Assembly: GCA_041605955.1 (NCBI GenBank)
Contig: JBFIXI010000003.1
Location: 1 to 64,000 of the forward strand
Direction of reading: 5' to 3'
DNA from: JAHEJX01 sp041605955
GTDB lineage: Bacteria > Actinomycetota > Acidimicrobiia > Spongiisociales > UBA5794
Length of the DNA stretch: 64,000 nt
A program made the position numbers and the translations under genes. Under the pieces are notes generated by a model. The model saw only the letters and a program-made list of their open reading frames with translations, made no database searches and was not told where the DNA came from. Positions 1 to 9,400 of the stretch are shown here, in pieces. Numbering within the stretch: the first letter of the stretch is position 1; the number at the start of each line of letters is the position of its first letter.

Positions 1-648
1 CGCGGCTGGTTGGCGTTCGTCGACCAGCGCCCCGAGGTGCGCGTGCTCACTGGGATGCCGGTCGTGTGGGACGAGATCGCCCGCCTGGTCCTCCAGGCCC
101 AAGTCGTCTCCCTCATCGTGGCCTTCGTCCTGGTTGCCGCCATGTTGGCGCTGGCCTATCGCCGCTTGCGGGAGACGTTGGTGGCACTGGCCCCGGTGGC
201 GCTGACCGTGCTCACGCTGCTCGGCTTCATCGCCGTGTCCGGCATCCAGCTCAACCTGCTCACTGCGGTGATCTCGGGGATCGTCATCGGCGTCGGCATC
301 GACTATTCGATCCACTTCGTCGCCGCCGTCGAGAAGGCCCGCCGCGACGGGTCCGGTTATGTGCTGCGCGCCATCGATCGCGCCGGACGGCCGATCGTCG
401 CCAACGGCCTCGGCATCGCAGTTGCGCTCACCGCCCTGTGGCTGTCTCCCCTCAAGATCCACTCGCAGGTGTCCATGATCATGTGGGTGGCGATGATCAC
501 GGCCGCGCTGACCGCAATCGTCGTGATATCGGCCTTGCTGCCGAGAGATGGACTGGGCGGCGTACCTGTGCCGGGCGAAGAAAGGTCCGCCGACGGAGCC
601 AAGGCCGGCGTCACCGACGTCAGCCCCCCGGTCCGGCCAATCACCTAG
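1..648 (+). CDS. MMPL/RND-type exporter, C-terminal part
   Basis: This is the C-terminal 215 residues of a membrane transporter whose start lies before the window; the frame is open from base 1. It contains five or so hydrophobic helices, with a GIVIGVGIDYSIHF segment typical of the C-terminal membrane domain of RND superfamily (MMPL/sterol-sensing-like) exporters. In that family the conserved acidic residue in this helix takes part in proton coupling. The last about 35 residues are a polar cytoplasmic tail. It ends 7 bases before the convergent ArsC-like gene. The substrate cannot be told from this piece; lipids or hydrophobic compounds are usual for the family. Confidence 0.85.
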   Translation, partial: RGWLAFVDQRPEVRVLTGMPVVWDEIARLVLQAQVVSLIVAFVLVAAMLALAYRRLRETLVALAPVALTVLTLLGFIAVSGIQLNLLTAVISGIVIGVGIDYSIHFVAAVEKARRDGSGYVLRAIDRAGRPIVANGLGIAVALTALWLSPLKIHSQVSMIMWVAMITAALTAIVVISALLPRDGLGGVPVPGEERSADGAKAGVTDVSPPVRPIT

Positions 649-655
649 CCCAGAG

Positions 656-1027
656 CTAGTCGGCGCCCGACGTCCCCAACAGCTCGGCAATTCGGCTCTT
701 GGGCCGCCCGATGATCGCTGTGTTCCCCTTGACCACCACGGGTCGCTGCATCAGCGCCTTGTGTTGCAACAGGAGGTCGACTACGGCGGCGGGGTTGGCC
801 ACGTAGTCGGCGGGGTCGAGCTCGAGCTTCTTGAACTTGGAGTCCTTTCGCACCAGGTCCTCGACCGGGTCTTCGAGAATCGAGACGATGTGATCCAGTG
901 TCTCCCGATCCGGCGGATCCTTCATATAGAGAACCGTGTCGTGCTCGACTCCCAGCTCCTCGGCGACCGCCAAGGCATTCTTGGAGGAGCCTCAGTAGGG
1001 GTTGTGGTAGATCGTGACGTTGGCCAT
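656..1027 (-). CDS. ArsC/Spx-family thioredoxin-fold protein with in-frame TGA at the catalytic cysteine (candidate selenoprotein)
   Basis: Reading from ATG at 1027 gives 123 residues starting MANVTIYHNPY, then TGA (bases 994-992), then GSSKNALAVAEELG and an uninterrupted frame to 656. ArsC-family proteins carry the nucleophilic cysteine in an IYHNPxC motif, so TGA falls exactly on the catalytic position and would read as selenocysteine. A GGGAGG ribosome-binding site lies 4 bases before the ATG. Just after the TGA, bases 990-984 pair with 961-955 (7 bp), and an inner stem 983-980/974-971 closes a 5-base loop containing G, as expected of a bacterial SECIS. The rest of the protein is well conserved in character, including a C-terminal RPVVVKGNTAIIGRP segment typical of ArsC. 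The alternative is a pseudogene or a sequencing error. selA, selB, selC and selD are not in the window. Confidence 0.75.
953..994 (-). promoter_or_regulatory. Putative bacterial SECIS hairpin next to the TGA codon
   Basis: On the minus strand the RNA directly after the TGA can fold into a hairpin. The outer stem is GCUCCUC (990-984) with GAGGAGC (961-955). The inner stem CAAG/CUUG (983-980 with 974-971) closes the loop AAUGC. A 9-base unpaired stretch sits on the 3' side. The apical loop begins about 12 bases after the TGA and contains a G, matching the loose consensus for SelB-binding elements. This was folded by eye; energy and covariation are unknown. Confidence 0.5.
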
Positions 1028-1138
1028 GTCGCCTCCCTGGTATTGCCCCCGATTCAAGCATCAGCACCACCGTCTCGGATCGCTTGCACGCTGCCGGGTG
1101 AGCCACGAACATGCCCCGGCCGCAGAGAGGTAGCGCGG

Positions 1139-1276
1139 ATGACGGACCAGGCACGAGTCGCAATCGTTGGCGCTCTCGTCGGCGCGGCAACCGCCGCTTA
1201 CCCGGCTCGGGTCCGCCGCCGGCGCGACATCGCGCTGATCGACACCGGGGGCGTCCCCTCTCCGGTGGACGCATGA
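1139..1276 (+). pseudogene. Remnant of an FAD-dependent oxidoreductase (dimethylglycine/sarcosine dehydrogenase-like) N-terminus
   Basis: This short frame from ATG 1139 encodes 45 residues: MTDQARVAIVGALVGAATAA, and further on DIALIDTGG. It looks like the start of a DMGDH/DAO-type flavoprotein (usual form: VAIVGAGIVGxxTAYHLA then a strand ending in LID). The glycine-rich dinucleotide-binding loop lacks one residue and the chain stops at once at TGA 1274-1276. The stop overlaps the ATG of the MttB-like gene (ATGA). Oxidoreductases of this kind often neighbour MttB-family methyltransferases. A decayed fusion partner or operon mate is the simplest reading, with possible use as a leader peptide for translational coupling. 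Confidence 0.5.
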
Positions 1277-2793
1277 CGGCCGGCCGCCGCAGACGGCGCC
1301 GTCCCCAGCGCGGACGGGACGTGGAGGAGATCCTGGCCCCGACTCTCGGACTCCCGCAGTACACCATCGCTACCGAGGAGCAGGCCGCCGAGATCCACGA
1401 GGTGTCGCTGCGGATCCTGACGGAGGTGGGCATCGCCTTCTACGACGAGCCGGCGCTGGCAACGCTGGCCGCGGCCGGCGCCCGGGTCGACGACGAGCAA
1501 GTCGTCCGCTTCGACCGGGAGATGATCGCCGCCGCCCTAGAGCTGGCGCCTTCAGAGTTCACCCACACGGGGCGCAACCCCGACAAGGCCGTTGTCTATG
1601 GAGGCGACAACATCGTCTTGGCCCCGGTAGCCGGCCCGCCGTACGTGATGGATGCCATCAACGGCCGACGCGAGGGGACATATGCCGACTTGGTCAACTT
1701 CGTCAAGATGGCCAACGCCACCCCCCATCTCCACCAGCAAGGCACCGAGATCTGCGTCATCAGCGACGTCCCGTTCCACGAGCGGGCGCTCGACATCAAC
1801 TACGCCCACATCCGCTGGGGCGACAAGCCGATGATGGGCCACTATCCCCTCGGCATCTGCGCCGAGGACAGCGTCGCCATGGCGCAGATCGTTCACGGTG
1901 CCGAGAAGGTGGCTCGGGAGCACGTGTTGCTGGGTGTGATCAACGTCTCTAGCCCGCGTCGCCTCGACAACCGCATGCTCAGCACGATCCGATCGTACGC
2001 CGGCGCCAATCAAGCTCTCGTCCTGACTCCCTTCATCCTCGCCGGAGCCATGGGACCGGCCGCCATCCTGGGCACCGTCGCCCAGGCGAACGCCGAGGTG
2101 CTGGGGACTCTGGCCTACGTGCAGCTGGTCAACCCGGGCACGCCGTGCATCTACGGGCCGTTCCTCGCCACGATCGATCTCCAGAGTGGCTCGCCCGTCT
2201 TCGGAAGCGCTGAATCCCTCCTGGCGCAATCGTTGTGCGCCCAGATGGCCCTTCACTATGACCTGCCGTTCCGAGCGGCCGGCGCATACGTGTCATCCAA
2301 GATCACCGACACGCAAGCCGGCTACGAGGCAGCCATGGCGATGTTGCCGTCGATGCTGAGCCGCCCCCACTTCGTGCTGCACGCAGCCGGCTGGCTGGAG
2401 AACGGCCTCACCACCGGCTACGAGAAGTTTGCCCTCGATCTCGAGCTGTGCGGCGTCTTGCTGGCGCTGGCCAAAGGCGTCTCATGGGACGACGAGGAAT
2501 GGGCGCTCGATGCGATCCTCGAGGAGGTTCCGCCGGGCGGTCACCACCTCGGCACTCGCCACACGATCGATCGGTTCCGCACCGCGTTCCATCGCACTCC
2601 GCTCTTCGATCACGACTCGTTCGCCCAATGGGAGGCCGGCGGCTCCCTCGACTCCACGACCCGAGCAACCGCCGCCTGGCAGTCATTGCTGGAGCGCTAT
2701 GAAGACCCCGGCCTGGACGATGCCATCGACGCCGAGCTGCAGGATTACATGGAGCGGCGCCGCGGCGAGATCGACCCGGCCGCCTTCCAGTAG
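1273..2793 (+). CDS. Trimethylamine methyltransferase (MttB) superfamily protein, non-pyrrolysine type
   Basis: This 506-residue protein belongs to the MttB superfamily, whose members transfer a methyl group from a quaternary or tertiary amine to a corrinoid protein. Characteristic stretches are EIHEVSLRILTEVGIAF near residue 40, the GTEICVISD region, and the GSAESLLAQSLCAQMALHY region. No in-frame TAG interrupts the gene, so it is not a pyrrolysine-containing trimethylamine enzyme; glycine betaine (MtgB-like) or a related substrate is more likely. ATG 1273 is chosen because residues before it are arginine-rich, low-complexity sequence not seen in the family; the first dozen residues after it are also Arg-rich. 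No corrinoid protein gene is adjacent. The gene overlaps the flavoprotein remnant by ATGA. Confidence 0.8.
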   Translation: MTAGRRRRRRPQRGRDVEEILAPTLGLPQYTIATEEQAAEIHEVSLRILTEVGIAFYDEPALATLAAAGARVDDEQVVRFDREMIAAALELAPSEFTHTGRNPDKAVVYGGDNIVLAPVAGPPYVMDAINGRREGTYADLVNFVKMANATPHLHQQGTEICVISDVPFHERALDINYAHIRWGDKPMMGHYPLGICAEDSVAMAQIVHGAEKVAREHVLLGVINVSSPRRLDNRMLSTIRSYAGANQALVLTPFILAGAMGPAAILGTVAQANAEVLGTLAYVQLVNPGTPCIYGPFLATIDLQSGSPVFGSAESLLAQSLCAQMALHYDLPFRAAGAYVSSKITDTQAGYEAAMAMLPSMLSRPHFVLHAAGWLENGLTTGYEKFALDLELCGVLLALAKGVSWDDEEWALDAILEEVPPGGHHLGTRHTIDRFRTAFHRTPLFDHDSFAQWEAGGSLDSTTRATAAWQSLLERYEDPGLDDAIDAELQDYMERRRGEIDPAAFQ

Positions 2794-2797
2794 AGGG

Positions 2798-3994
2798 TCA
2801 ATCTGCCAGCTCGGGAACGGCCGGCGGCTCGTCTTCCTCGATCTCCACCAGATCCGCGCCGATCCACACGTCATAGGCGATCTGCGCCGCCGCCACGATC
2901 AACAACGCCAGCAAGAACAGGCTCGACTCCCAAGCCGCTGCGATCGCCGTCACCAGCAGGATGACGACGGCGCTGCCGACACGTACCAGCGCCTGTTTCA
3001 TATCCAGATCGTCGCGACCGCGATCTGTCGCGATCGCCATCAGCGCCATCGCTATGAGAGCGGCGGCCATGCCGCCGCCGATCAGCCAGCGGCCGGCGTC
3101 GGGCGCCTCGTGGGACAGGAACAGCTCGAAGCCGATGCCCATCGAGGTGATGGCGATAACCAGGGGCAGGTGGCTGTAGAGCCACACGGTGGGTTTCCAC
3201 GTCTTGGCCTGACCTTCGTGGCGACGCACCACCTTGCCTTCCTGGTTGTCGAAATACAGCCACCACATGCCGCTGGCAATGATCACGGCGAGGATGCCGC
3301 CGATGGTGAGCCCGACCTCCCAGTTCCCATGTGAAAGCGCGCCGACGATGCCCACGAACGACTCTCCCAGCACCAGAATGGTGAAGAGGCCGAACCGCTC
3401 CGGGAGATGGGTGATGCTGAGCGGGACCTTCTTCTGCACCTCGCGCACCCGCCACGGCGTGTATAGATCTACGGCCAAGCCGATCGCCCACAGGACGTAC
3501 TTGGCCGGGCCCGGAACCCAGATCGATATCACCCAGAAGACCCCACCTAGTGAGAAGCCTCGGAGGTAGCCGCGCACCAGTCGACGGCTGACCGAGACGT
3601 GGCGGTAGGCCCGCCAGTACATCGTCAGCAGCACCATCTTGGCCAGAACGAACGCCACCGCAAAGGCGGTCAGCGAGTCTTCCCTCCCGATGCTGGCCGC
3701 CATCAGTGCGATGGTCACCATCTGCAGGACAGCCAGCAAGCGTTGCCCGAGATCGTCGGTGTCGTAGCGATCGGCGTAGAAGGTGTACGACGCCCAGGTC
3801 CACCACAGCGGCAGGAATAGAGCGATGAAAAGCCACACGCCTGCAGCGTCGTGATGCTCATTCAGCCGATGCGCCAGCCGGCTGACGGCAACCACGAAGA
3901 CCAGGTCATAGAACAGCTCCAGCCAGCTTGCCTGCCGATGACCGGCTTCCATCTCGACAGTGCGCAACCGGGGCACTCGCAAGGGTATCCGCAT
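2798..3994 (-). CDS. LtrA-like (low temperature requirement protein A) membrane protein
   Basis: A 398-residue polytopic membrane protein. The N-terminal ASWLELFYDLVFVVAVSRLAH segment is the hallmark of the LtrA family, followed by about ten hydrophobic helices and an acidic C-terminus. LtrA was named from a Listeria mutant growing poorly at low temperature; the molecular role is not settled. ATG 3994 is chosen because it gives the usual family N-terminus; residues before it are charged, non-family sequence. The stop lies 4 bases from the stop of the convergent MttB-like gene. Confidence 0.8.
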   Translation of the reverse strand: MRIPLRVPRLRTVEMEAGHRQASWLELFYDLVFVVAVSRLAHRLNEHHDAAGVWLFIALFLPLWWTWASYTFYADRYDTDDLGQRLLAVLQMVTIALMAASIGREDSLTAFAVAFVLAKMVLLTMYWRAYRHVSVSRRLVRGYLRGFSLGGVFWVISIWVPGPAKYVLWAIGLAVDLYTPWRVREVQKKVPLSITHLPERFGLFTILVLGESFVGIVGALSHGNWEVGLTIGGILAVIIASGMWWLYFDNQEGKVVRRHEGQAKTWKPTVWLYSHLPLVIAITSMGIGFELFLSHEAPDAGRWLIGGGMAAALIAMALMAIATDRGRDDLDMKQALVRVGSAVVILLVTAIAAAWESSLFLLALLIVAAAQIAYDVWIGADLVEIEEDEPPAVPELAD

Positions 3995-4156
3995 CCCAAC
4001 CCCATCCACTCGCTTCGCTGACCCCTGATGCGTCAGGTTACCGCGCGCCTCGGCCCCCCTGCCCGAGCCGGAAAGCGCGTCACGCCACACGGGGGTAGCG
4101 GGCCGCCGCGGTTCTGCGCTAGAAACCTGACAGCACACGTGAGGAGTCTGCGCCCG

Positions 4157-5965
4157 GTGAGCGCCGAAAGGGACTTCGTTATCGAGAGACTGCGCGAAGC
4201 TCCGGTCTTCGAAACGATCCCGGCAGAGCAGCTGCGGCGGCTGGCGGGGGAGGTGGAGACCGTCTACGTGAACGCCGGCGCCACCTTGACGACCCAGGGG
4301 GAACCGGCCGAAGGCGCGTACCTTCTCGTCTCGGGTCGACTGCGGGCATTCGCCAACCAGCCGGACGGGTCGGAAGCGGTGGTCGGCGAGGTAGCGGCAG
4401 GTGAGCTGGTGGGCGAGATGGCCCTGATCTCAGCGACCAATCGCAGCGCCACCGTGCGGGCGGTGCGCGACAGCCACCTGTTGTTCGTCAGGAGTGCCAC
4501 GTTCAACCAACTCGTCCACCACAACCCAGAAGCGACGCTGGCGATAGCCCGCGTGTTGGTCGAACGGCTCGAGCGGGCGAATTCCGGCCGTGCGGCAGCG
4601 AGCCCCCGCCGGACACTGGCCGTGTTCGCTGCCGCAGGGGATGGCTCCGCGGTCATCGACCGGCTCTGTGCTTCGCTCGCCGCTACCGCTGACGTGAAGG
4701 TCGTCGACGCGGCGACGGTGGACGCCGCGTTGGGACCCGGTCACAGCGAAGCCGAATTGGTTCACTGGCTCCATCGGCTCGAGGCCGCCGCAGAGCTCGT
4801 CGTCTATCGGGCAGGCGACCTGGATGAGACCTGGACACGACGTTGCCTGCGGCAGGCCGATCACGTCATAGCGCTAGATGCCGACCCCGGTACGGCAGAG
4901 GTGGAGCGCGTGATCGCGCGGCTCGATTCGCTTGTGGTCGGCACCATGGGCCCCACGATGGATGCGCTCTGTGTCCATCCGGCGCGATCCGGGCGGCCAA
5001 TGGGAGGCGCCCGCTGGACATCGTCCCCTCACATCCAAGTGCATCACATCCGGAGAGAGTCCGCCGTCGACCTGCAACGGGTGGCGCGCTCGATACTGCA
5101 TCGCGACATCGCAGTGGTGCTCAGCGGGGGCGGAGCCCGCGGCATGGCTCACGTCGGCGTGCTGCGCGCCTTCGAGGAGGCGGCCATTCCGATCGACGTG
5201 ATCGGCGGCGCCAGCTTCGGAGCCATCGTGGCGATGATGCGGGCACTCGATATGGACTGGCGCGCCATGCGGGAGGCGCTGTGGGAGACCGTCGGACGCG
5301 ATGGCCCACCCATCGACCTCACCGCCCCGGCCGTTGCCTTCAGCAAAGGCCAACGCCTGTCAAACATCTTGCTCACAGTGTTCGATGATGCCCGGCTGGA
5401 GGACACCTGGCTGCGCAGCTTTGCGGTGTCCAGCAACCTGTCAACAGGCCATCCGTTGGTGCATACGTCCGGATCGATCGTCGAGGCACTGCGGGCATCG
5501 ATCGCCATACCTGGGATCTTCCCGCCGGCCGCCTCCGATGACGGCGAGGTGCTCGTCGACGGCGCTCTCATGAACAATCTCCCCGTCGATGTCATGACCC
5601 AGTTCTCGAACGGTGGACCGATCGTTGCCGTCAACTTGCGGTCCCCTGCTGAGCTCGCCGCGGGCGAGCTGCCGGCCAACGGCGTGATCTCCGGATGGCG
5701 CACACTCGGGCGCAGACTCAGGCCGTTTCGTCGCGGGCCGGCGGTGCCATCGTTGATGGAGATACTGATGCGCTCCACCGAGATCGGCGGCGCCGAAGCT
5801 ACCCGCACCCTCGAACAGTCCGCCGACTACGTGCTCCATCCACCGGTAGAAGATCACGCATTTCTCGACTTCGCGGCTCTGGACGACCTAGTCAGCAGTG
5901 GGTACGAGTCGACCCGGGAACAGCTCGCAACGTGGGAAGCAACCGGCCGCTCGCTGCGACCGTGA
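4157..5965 (+). CDS. Patatin-like phospholipase with N-terminal cyclic-nucleotide-binding domain
   Basis: The 602-residue protein resembles the neuropathy target esterase group. Residues about 10-130 form a cNMP-binding fold (GELVGEMALIS near the phosphate-binding cassette). Residues about 130-300 are a linker region with a possible nucleotide-binding fold. From about residue 318 comes the patatin domain: oxyanion loop LSGGGARGMAHVG, nucleophile Ser about 353 in GGASFGAI, and Asp about 468 in DGALMNN, so the Ser-Asp dyad is intact. It should hydrolyse phospholipids or lysophospholipids at the membrane, perhaps gated by a nucleotide. GTG 4157 is preferred because GAGGAG lies 10 bases upstream and the first residues match the domain start. 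Confidence 0.85.
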   Translation: MSAERDFVIERLREAPVFETIPAEQLRRLAGEVETVYVNAGATLTTQGEPAEGAYLLVSGRLRAFANQPDGSEAVVGEVAAGELVGEMALISATNRSATVRAVRDSHLLFVRSATFNQLVHHNPEATLAIARVLVERLERANSGRAAASPRRTLAVFAAAGDGSAVIDRLCASLAATADVKVVDAATVDAALGPGHSEAELVHWLHRLEAAAELVVYRAGDLDETWTRRCLRQADHVIALDADPGTAEVERVIARLDSLVVGTMGPTMDALCVHPARSGRPMGGARWTSSPHIQVHHIRRESAVDLQRVARSILHRDIAVVLSGGGARGMAHVGVLRAFEEAAIPIDVIGGASFGAIVAMMRALDMDWRAMREALWETVGRDGPPIDLTAPAVAFSKGQRLSNILLTVFDDARLEDTWLRSFAVSSNLSTGHPLVHTSGSIVEALRASIAIPGIFPPAASDDGEVLVDGALMNNLPVDVMTQFSNGGPIVAVNLRSPAELAAGELPANGVISGWRTLGRRLRPFRRGPAVPSLMEILMRSTEIGGAEATRTLEQSADYVLHPPVEDHAFLDFAALDDLVSSGYESTREQLATWEATGRSLRP

Positions 5966-5976
5966 GCCGCCGACCA

Positions 5977-6288
5977 CTACTTGGCCGCGGCCCGCCGCTG
6001 CGCGATGCCGACACCGACCATCGCCAAGAACGAGGCGGCAACTCCGAGGAGCACCAGCCGGGGCCGCAGCGCGACGAATCCGGCAAAGACCACCATCCCC
6101 ACCAATATCGCCCGAGGCACCTTGCGCGCCTTCGGCAAGATCAACCAGAAGACGCCGAGAATCGCCCCGGTGCGCAGCGTGACCCCACCCCACCACAGCG
6201 AATCCTCTCCCAATAAATCGGTGAAGGAGCCAACCGCACCGACGACCAGCATGGCCAAGGCGATCAAACCGAGGATCCGGCGCTGCAT
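5977..6288 (-). CDS. Small membrane protein, unknown function
   Basis: A 103-residue protein with about four hydrophobic segments (residues about 5-22, 42-52, 60-75, 78-95), a basic PKARKVPR loop between the second and third, and a basic C-terminal tail. I do not recognise a family. It is convergent with the patatin gene, with 11 bases between stops. Start ATG 6288 gives a typical N-terminal MQRRILGL positive-inside segment. Confidence 0.6.
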   Translation of the reverse strand: MQRRILGLIALAMLVVGAVGSFTDLLGEDSLWWGGVTLRTGAILGVFWLILPKARKVPRAILVGMVVFAGFVALRPRLVLLGVAASFLAMVGVGIAQRRAAAK

Positions 6289-6484
6289 TCAGCCAGCGTA
6301 ACCATTGCAGCACGAGGCGCGCCCGGCGCCAACGCGCCGCGCCACTGTGTGGCTGATCTAAGCTGCGCCTTCGATGTGCCAGGCCGGCGATGCCCGGCGC
6401 CTGAGAAGCGGGCCGGCGAGAGCTAGCCATCCGGCGAACGTGTCCTCATGGGTAGACAAGTCAGCGACACGGTGGGGTGAGTCT

Positions 6485-9400
6485 ATGAAGGGGAACCGGG
6501 CGGGGGGCCATTTGAAGTTGGGCCTGGCGGCTTTGGGCCTGCTGAGCGCGTTGCTGCCCGTCGTCACCGCCCCATCACGAGCCACCGCGGCCGACGTAGT
6601 CTTGCCGCCGATCTTGCTGGCTGGGCCCGACGCCGAAGACAGCGGCAGCGGAAACGGCGCGGCCTCACGGGTCAACACCTGGAGCTACCAGATCCGCAAC
6701 CCCAATCCGTTCGATCTGACTGCCACCATCGACGTGAACACTGCTCCCTTCTCCGCGGGAGAGACGGGGCCGCCTGCCGGCTCGTGGGTGCCGACCCAGG
6801 TCGTCGCCGTGTCGGTTCCGGCGAATTCGATGACCCCGGTCACCAAACGACTCGACACCCCACCGGCGCTCGGCGTCGTCGCCGCCGGCTCTAGCTACGG
6901 CTTGCGCGCGCGGTGGGACGCCTACCCGACAGTGGAGTCGAACTACGTCGGCCTGCACTGGCCGCAGGCCCTGACAATTCCCAGCTCGTTGGGCGCAGCG
7001 TTCACCGACCCGGGCCTGCCGTTCGTCGGGGGTGGCGACGTGATCGAGGGATTCACCGACAATCGCGGGCCCGACTTCGCCGCCGCCTTCGCGTGCGAGT
7101 TCGACACTGCAGGCAATCCAACGAGCAACTATGTCTACTACTGGTGGGTTCAGAACAGCGCCTTCACCGGGAATCCCGAGCTGCTCAACGTGGAGTTGGC
7201 TCGAGCCAACGGCTCGCTCATGCCCGGTGTGTCCGGCCTGGCGCGCCAGACGGTCGATTGGGCGGCAACCCGTTCCGCAGTCGAGATCGTGAACGGCTCG
7301 GCGGCCACCGTCGCAACGTGGCAAGCGGCCCGCGGCTGGTTTCGCCCGGCAATCAACAAGGCCAACCCGGGCGGCACGGCTGGCGACAACACTTGGCCCT
7401 GGGATGGCTCGACGCCGCCCGGTTCGGTATGGGCTTTGAACGGCTCGCCCTACGACAAGCACACCCGGCCGCTGCTGCACGCCGACGACTGTGCCACCAA
7501 GTACGCCGACCTGCCGGCGCCCGGGACCGAAGCCCCCATGGTGACGATCGTCGCGCCCCCCGATGGGGCGACAGTCGCCGATACAGTGGTCATCCAGATC
7601 GCGGCCAGCGACGACGATGCGGCGGGCACTCTCGACGTCCAAGTGTCAACGGACGGCGGCGCCGCTTGGAGCGCGGCAGCCTGGAACCCGGCAATCGCCC
7701 ATTACGAATACAGCTGGGACACCACCGGAGTGGCCGATGGTTCCGTCACCATCGACGCCCGCGCCACCGACTCCGATGGCAACACCACCAACGCCGCCCC
7801 GATCGGCGTGACCGTGGACAACGCGGCGGATCCCACGCTGGTGGTGGCAGCCGGCGACATCGGCAGCTGTGGGCTGACGTCCGACGATGCCACGGGGGCA
7901 CTGCTCGATGAGATCTTCAGCACGGCCACCGGGCTCATTGCCATCCCCGGCGACGTTGCCTACCCCGACGGCACGCCGGCCGACTTCGACTGCTTCGACG
8001 ACGCGTGGGGTCAGCACAAACCGCTGATGCGACCGGCGCCGGGTAACCACGACTACATCACTCCGGGAGCGGCCGGCTACTTCGGATACTTCGGGGCCCA
8101 GGCGGGAGATCCTGCCGAGGGCTATTACTCGTATCCGATCGACGACTACTGGATGGGCATCTCGCTCAACTCCAACTGTGGCGAGGTCGCCGGTGGATGT
8201 GCCGCCGGCGGTGCCCAGGAGCAATGGCTGCGCTCCGTGTTGGCGGCCAGCGGCGACAAGAACGTACTCGCCTACTGGCACCATCCCCGCTGGTCCAACA
8301 ACTTCTACAACGACAACCCGAATACGCAGCCGCTGTGGCAAGCCCTGTACGAATACGGTGCCGACCTGGTGCTGGTAGGCCACGAGCATCATTACGAGCG
8401 GTATCAACCTCTCGACGCCACCGGGAGCCCCGATCCTGCCTTCGGCATCCGCGAGTTCATCGTGGGCACCGGGGGTATCACGCTGCGGGCGCAGCAACGG
8501 GCACCGTCGCCCTACTCGGAGGAGCAGTTCTACGACGACCACGGCGTGCTCAAGCTTATGCTCGAGCCTGCCAGTTACAGCTGGGAGTTCGTGTCCGTCG
8601 GCGGTAGCTACACCGACAGCGGCAGCCAGCCGGTGCACGGGGCGCCGCAAAGCCCCACCGTGACGATCACCGCGCCCGACCCCGGAGCAGTGGTGTCCGG
8701 GACGACCCCAATCGAGGTGAGCGCCGCCGATGACGATCCGGTTGGGACGCTCACGGTGGACGTGTCCACCGACGGGGGTAGCAACTGGGCCGCCGCTCCA
8801 TGGAATGCCGCCTCCGGTCGGTACGAGTACTCGTGGGACACCACCTCCCAGCCCGACGGCGTCGCCACCATCGACGCGCGCGCTACCGATTCGGATGCGA
8901 CGACCGGCTACGCCCCCCAGGTAGCGGTGACCATCGACAATGCTCCGAGCAGCGACTACCGGACGACCGTGATCGCCGACGGAGCCGACGTCTACTGGCG
9001 GCTCGCCGACCCAACCGGGACGGTCGCCACCGACGAGCTGGGGAGCAACGACGCAACGTACGTCGGCGATCCGGCGCTGGGCGTTCCCGGCCTCGTCGCC
9101 GATGGCACCGCCGCGGTCGACTTCGACGGCTTCGACGACGCCGTCCACCTCACCAACTCGGCTGAGATCAACCAGGGCGGGCCATACTTCACGAAATCGA
9201 TCGAGCTGTGGTTCAGCGTCACCGGGATCACCGCCCGCCAGACCTTGTACGAGCAGGGGGACATCGCCCGTGGGGTCAACCTTTACGTCCACAACGGGCT
9301 GCTCTATGCGGGCATCTACAACACCTCGGACAACGGGGGCGACACCCCCTGGGGGCCGATCTTCCTGTCAACCCCGGTGAGCGCCGGCCAGCCGCATCAT

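Noticed and set aside
1273..2793. Pyrrolysine-containing trimethylamine methyltransferase
   Set aside because: The MttB-like frame has no in-frame TAG, so it belongs to the non-pyrrolysine group.
7646..9292. Long antisense frame (548 codons) opposite the metallophosphatase gene
   Set aside because: It is a GC-rich shadow: composition is Val/Gly/Arg-biased, no domain is recognisable, and the plus strand encodes clear enzyme motifs throughout.
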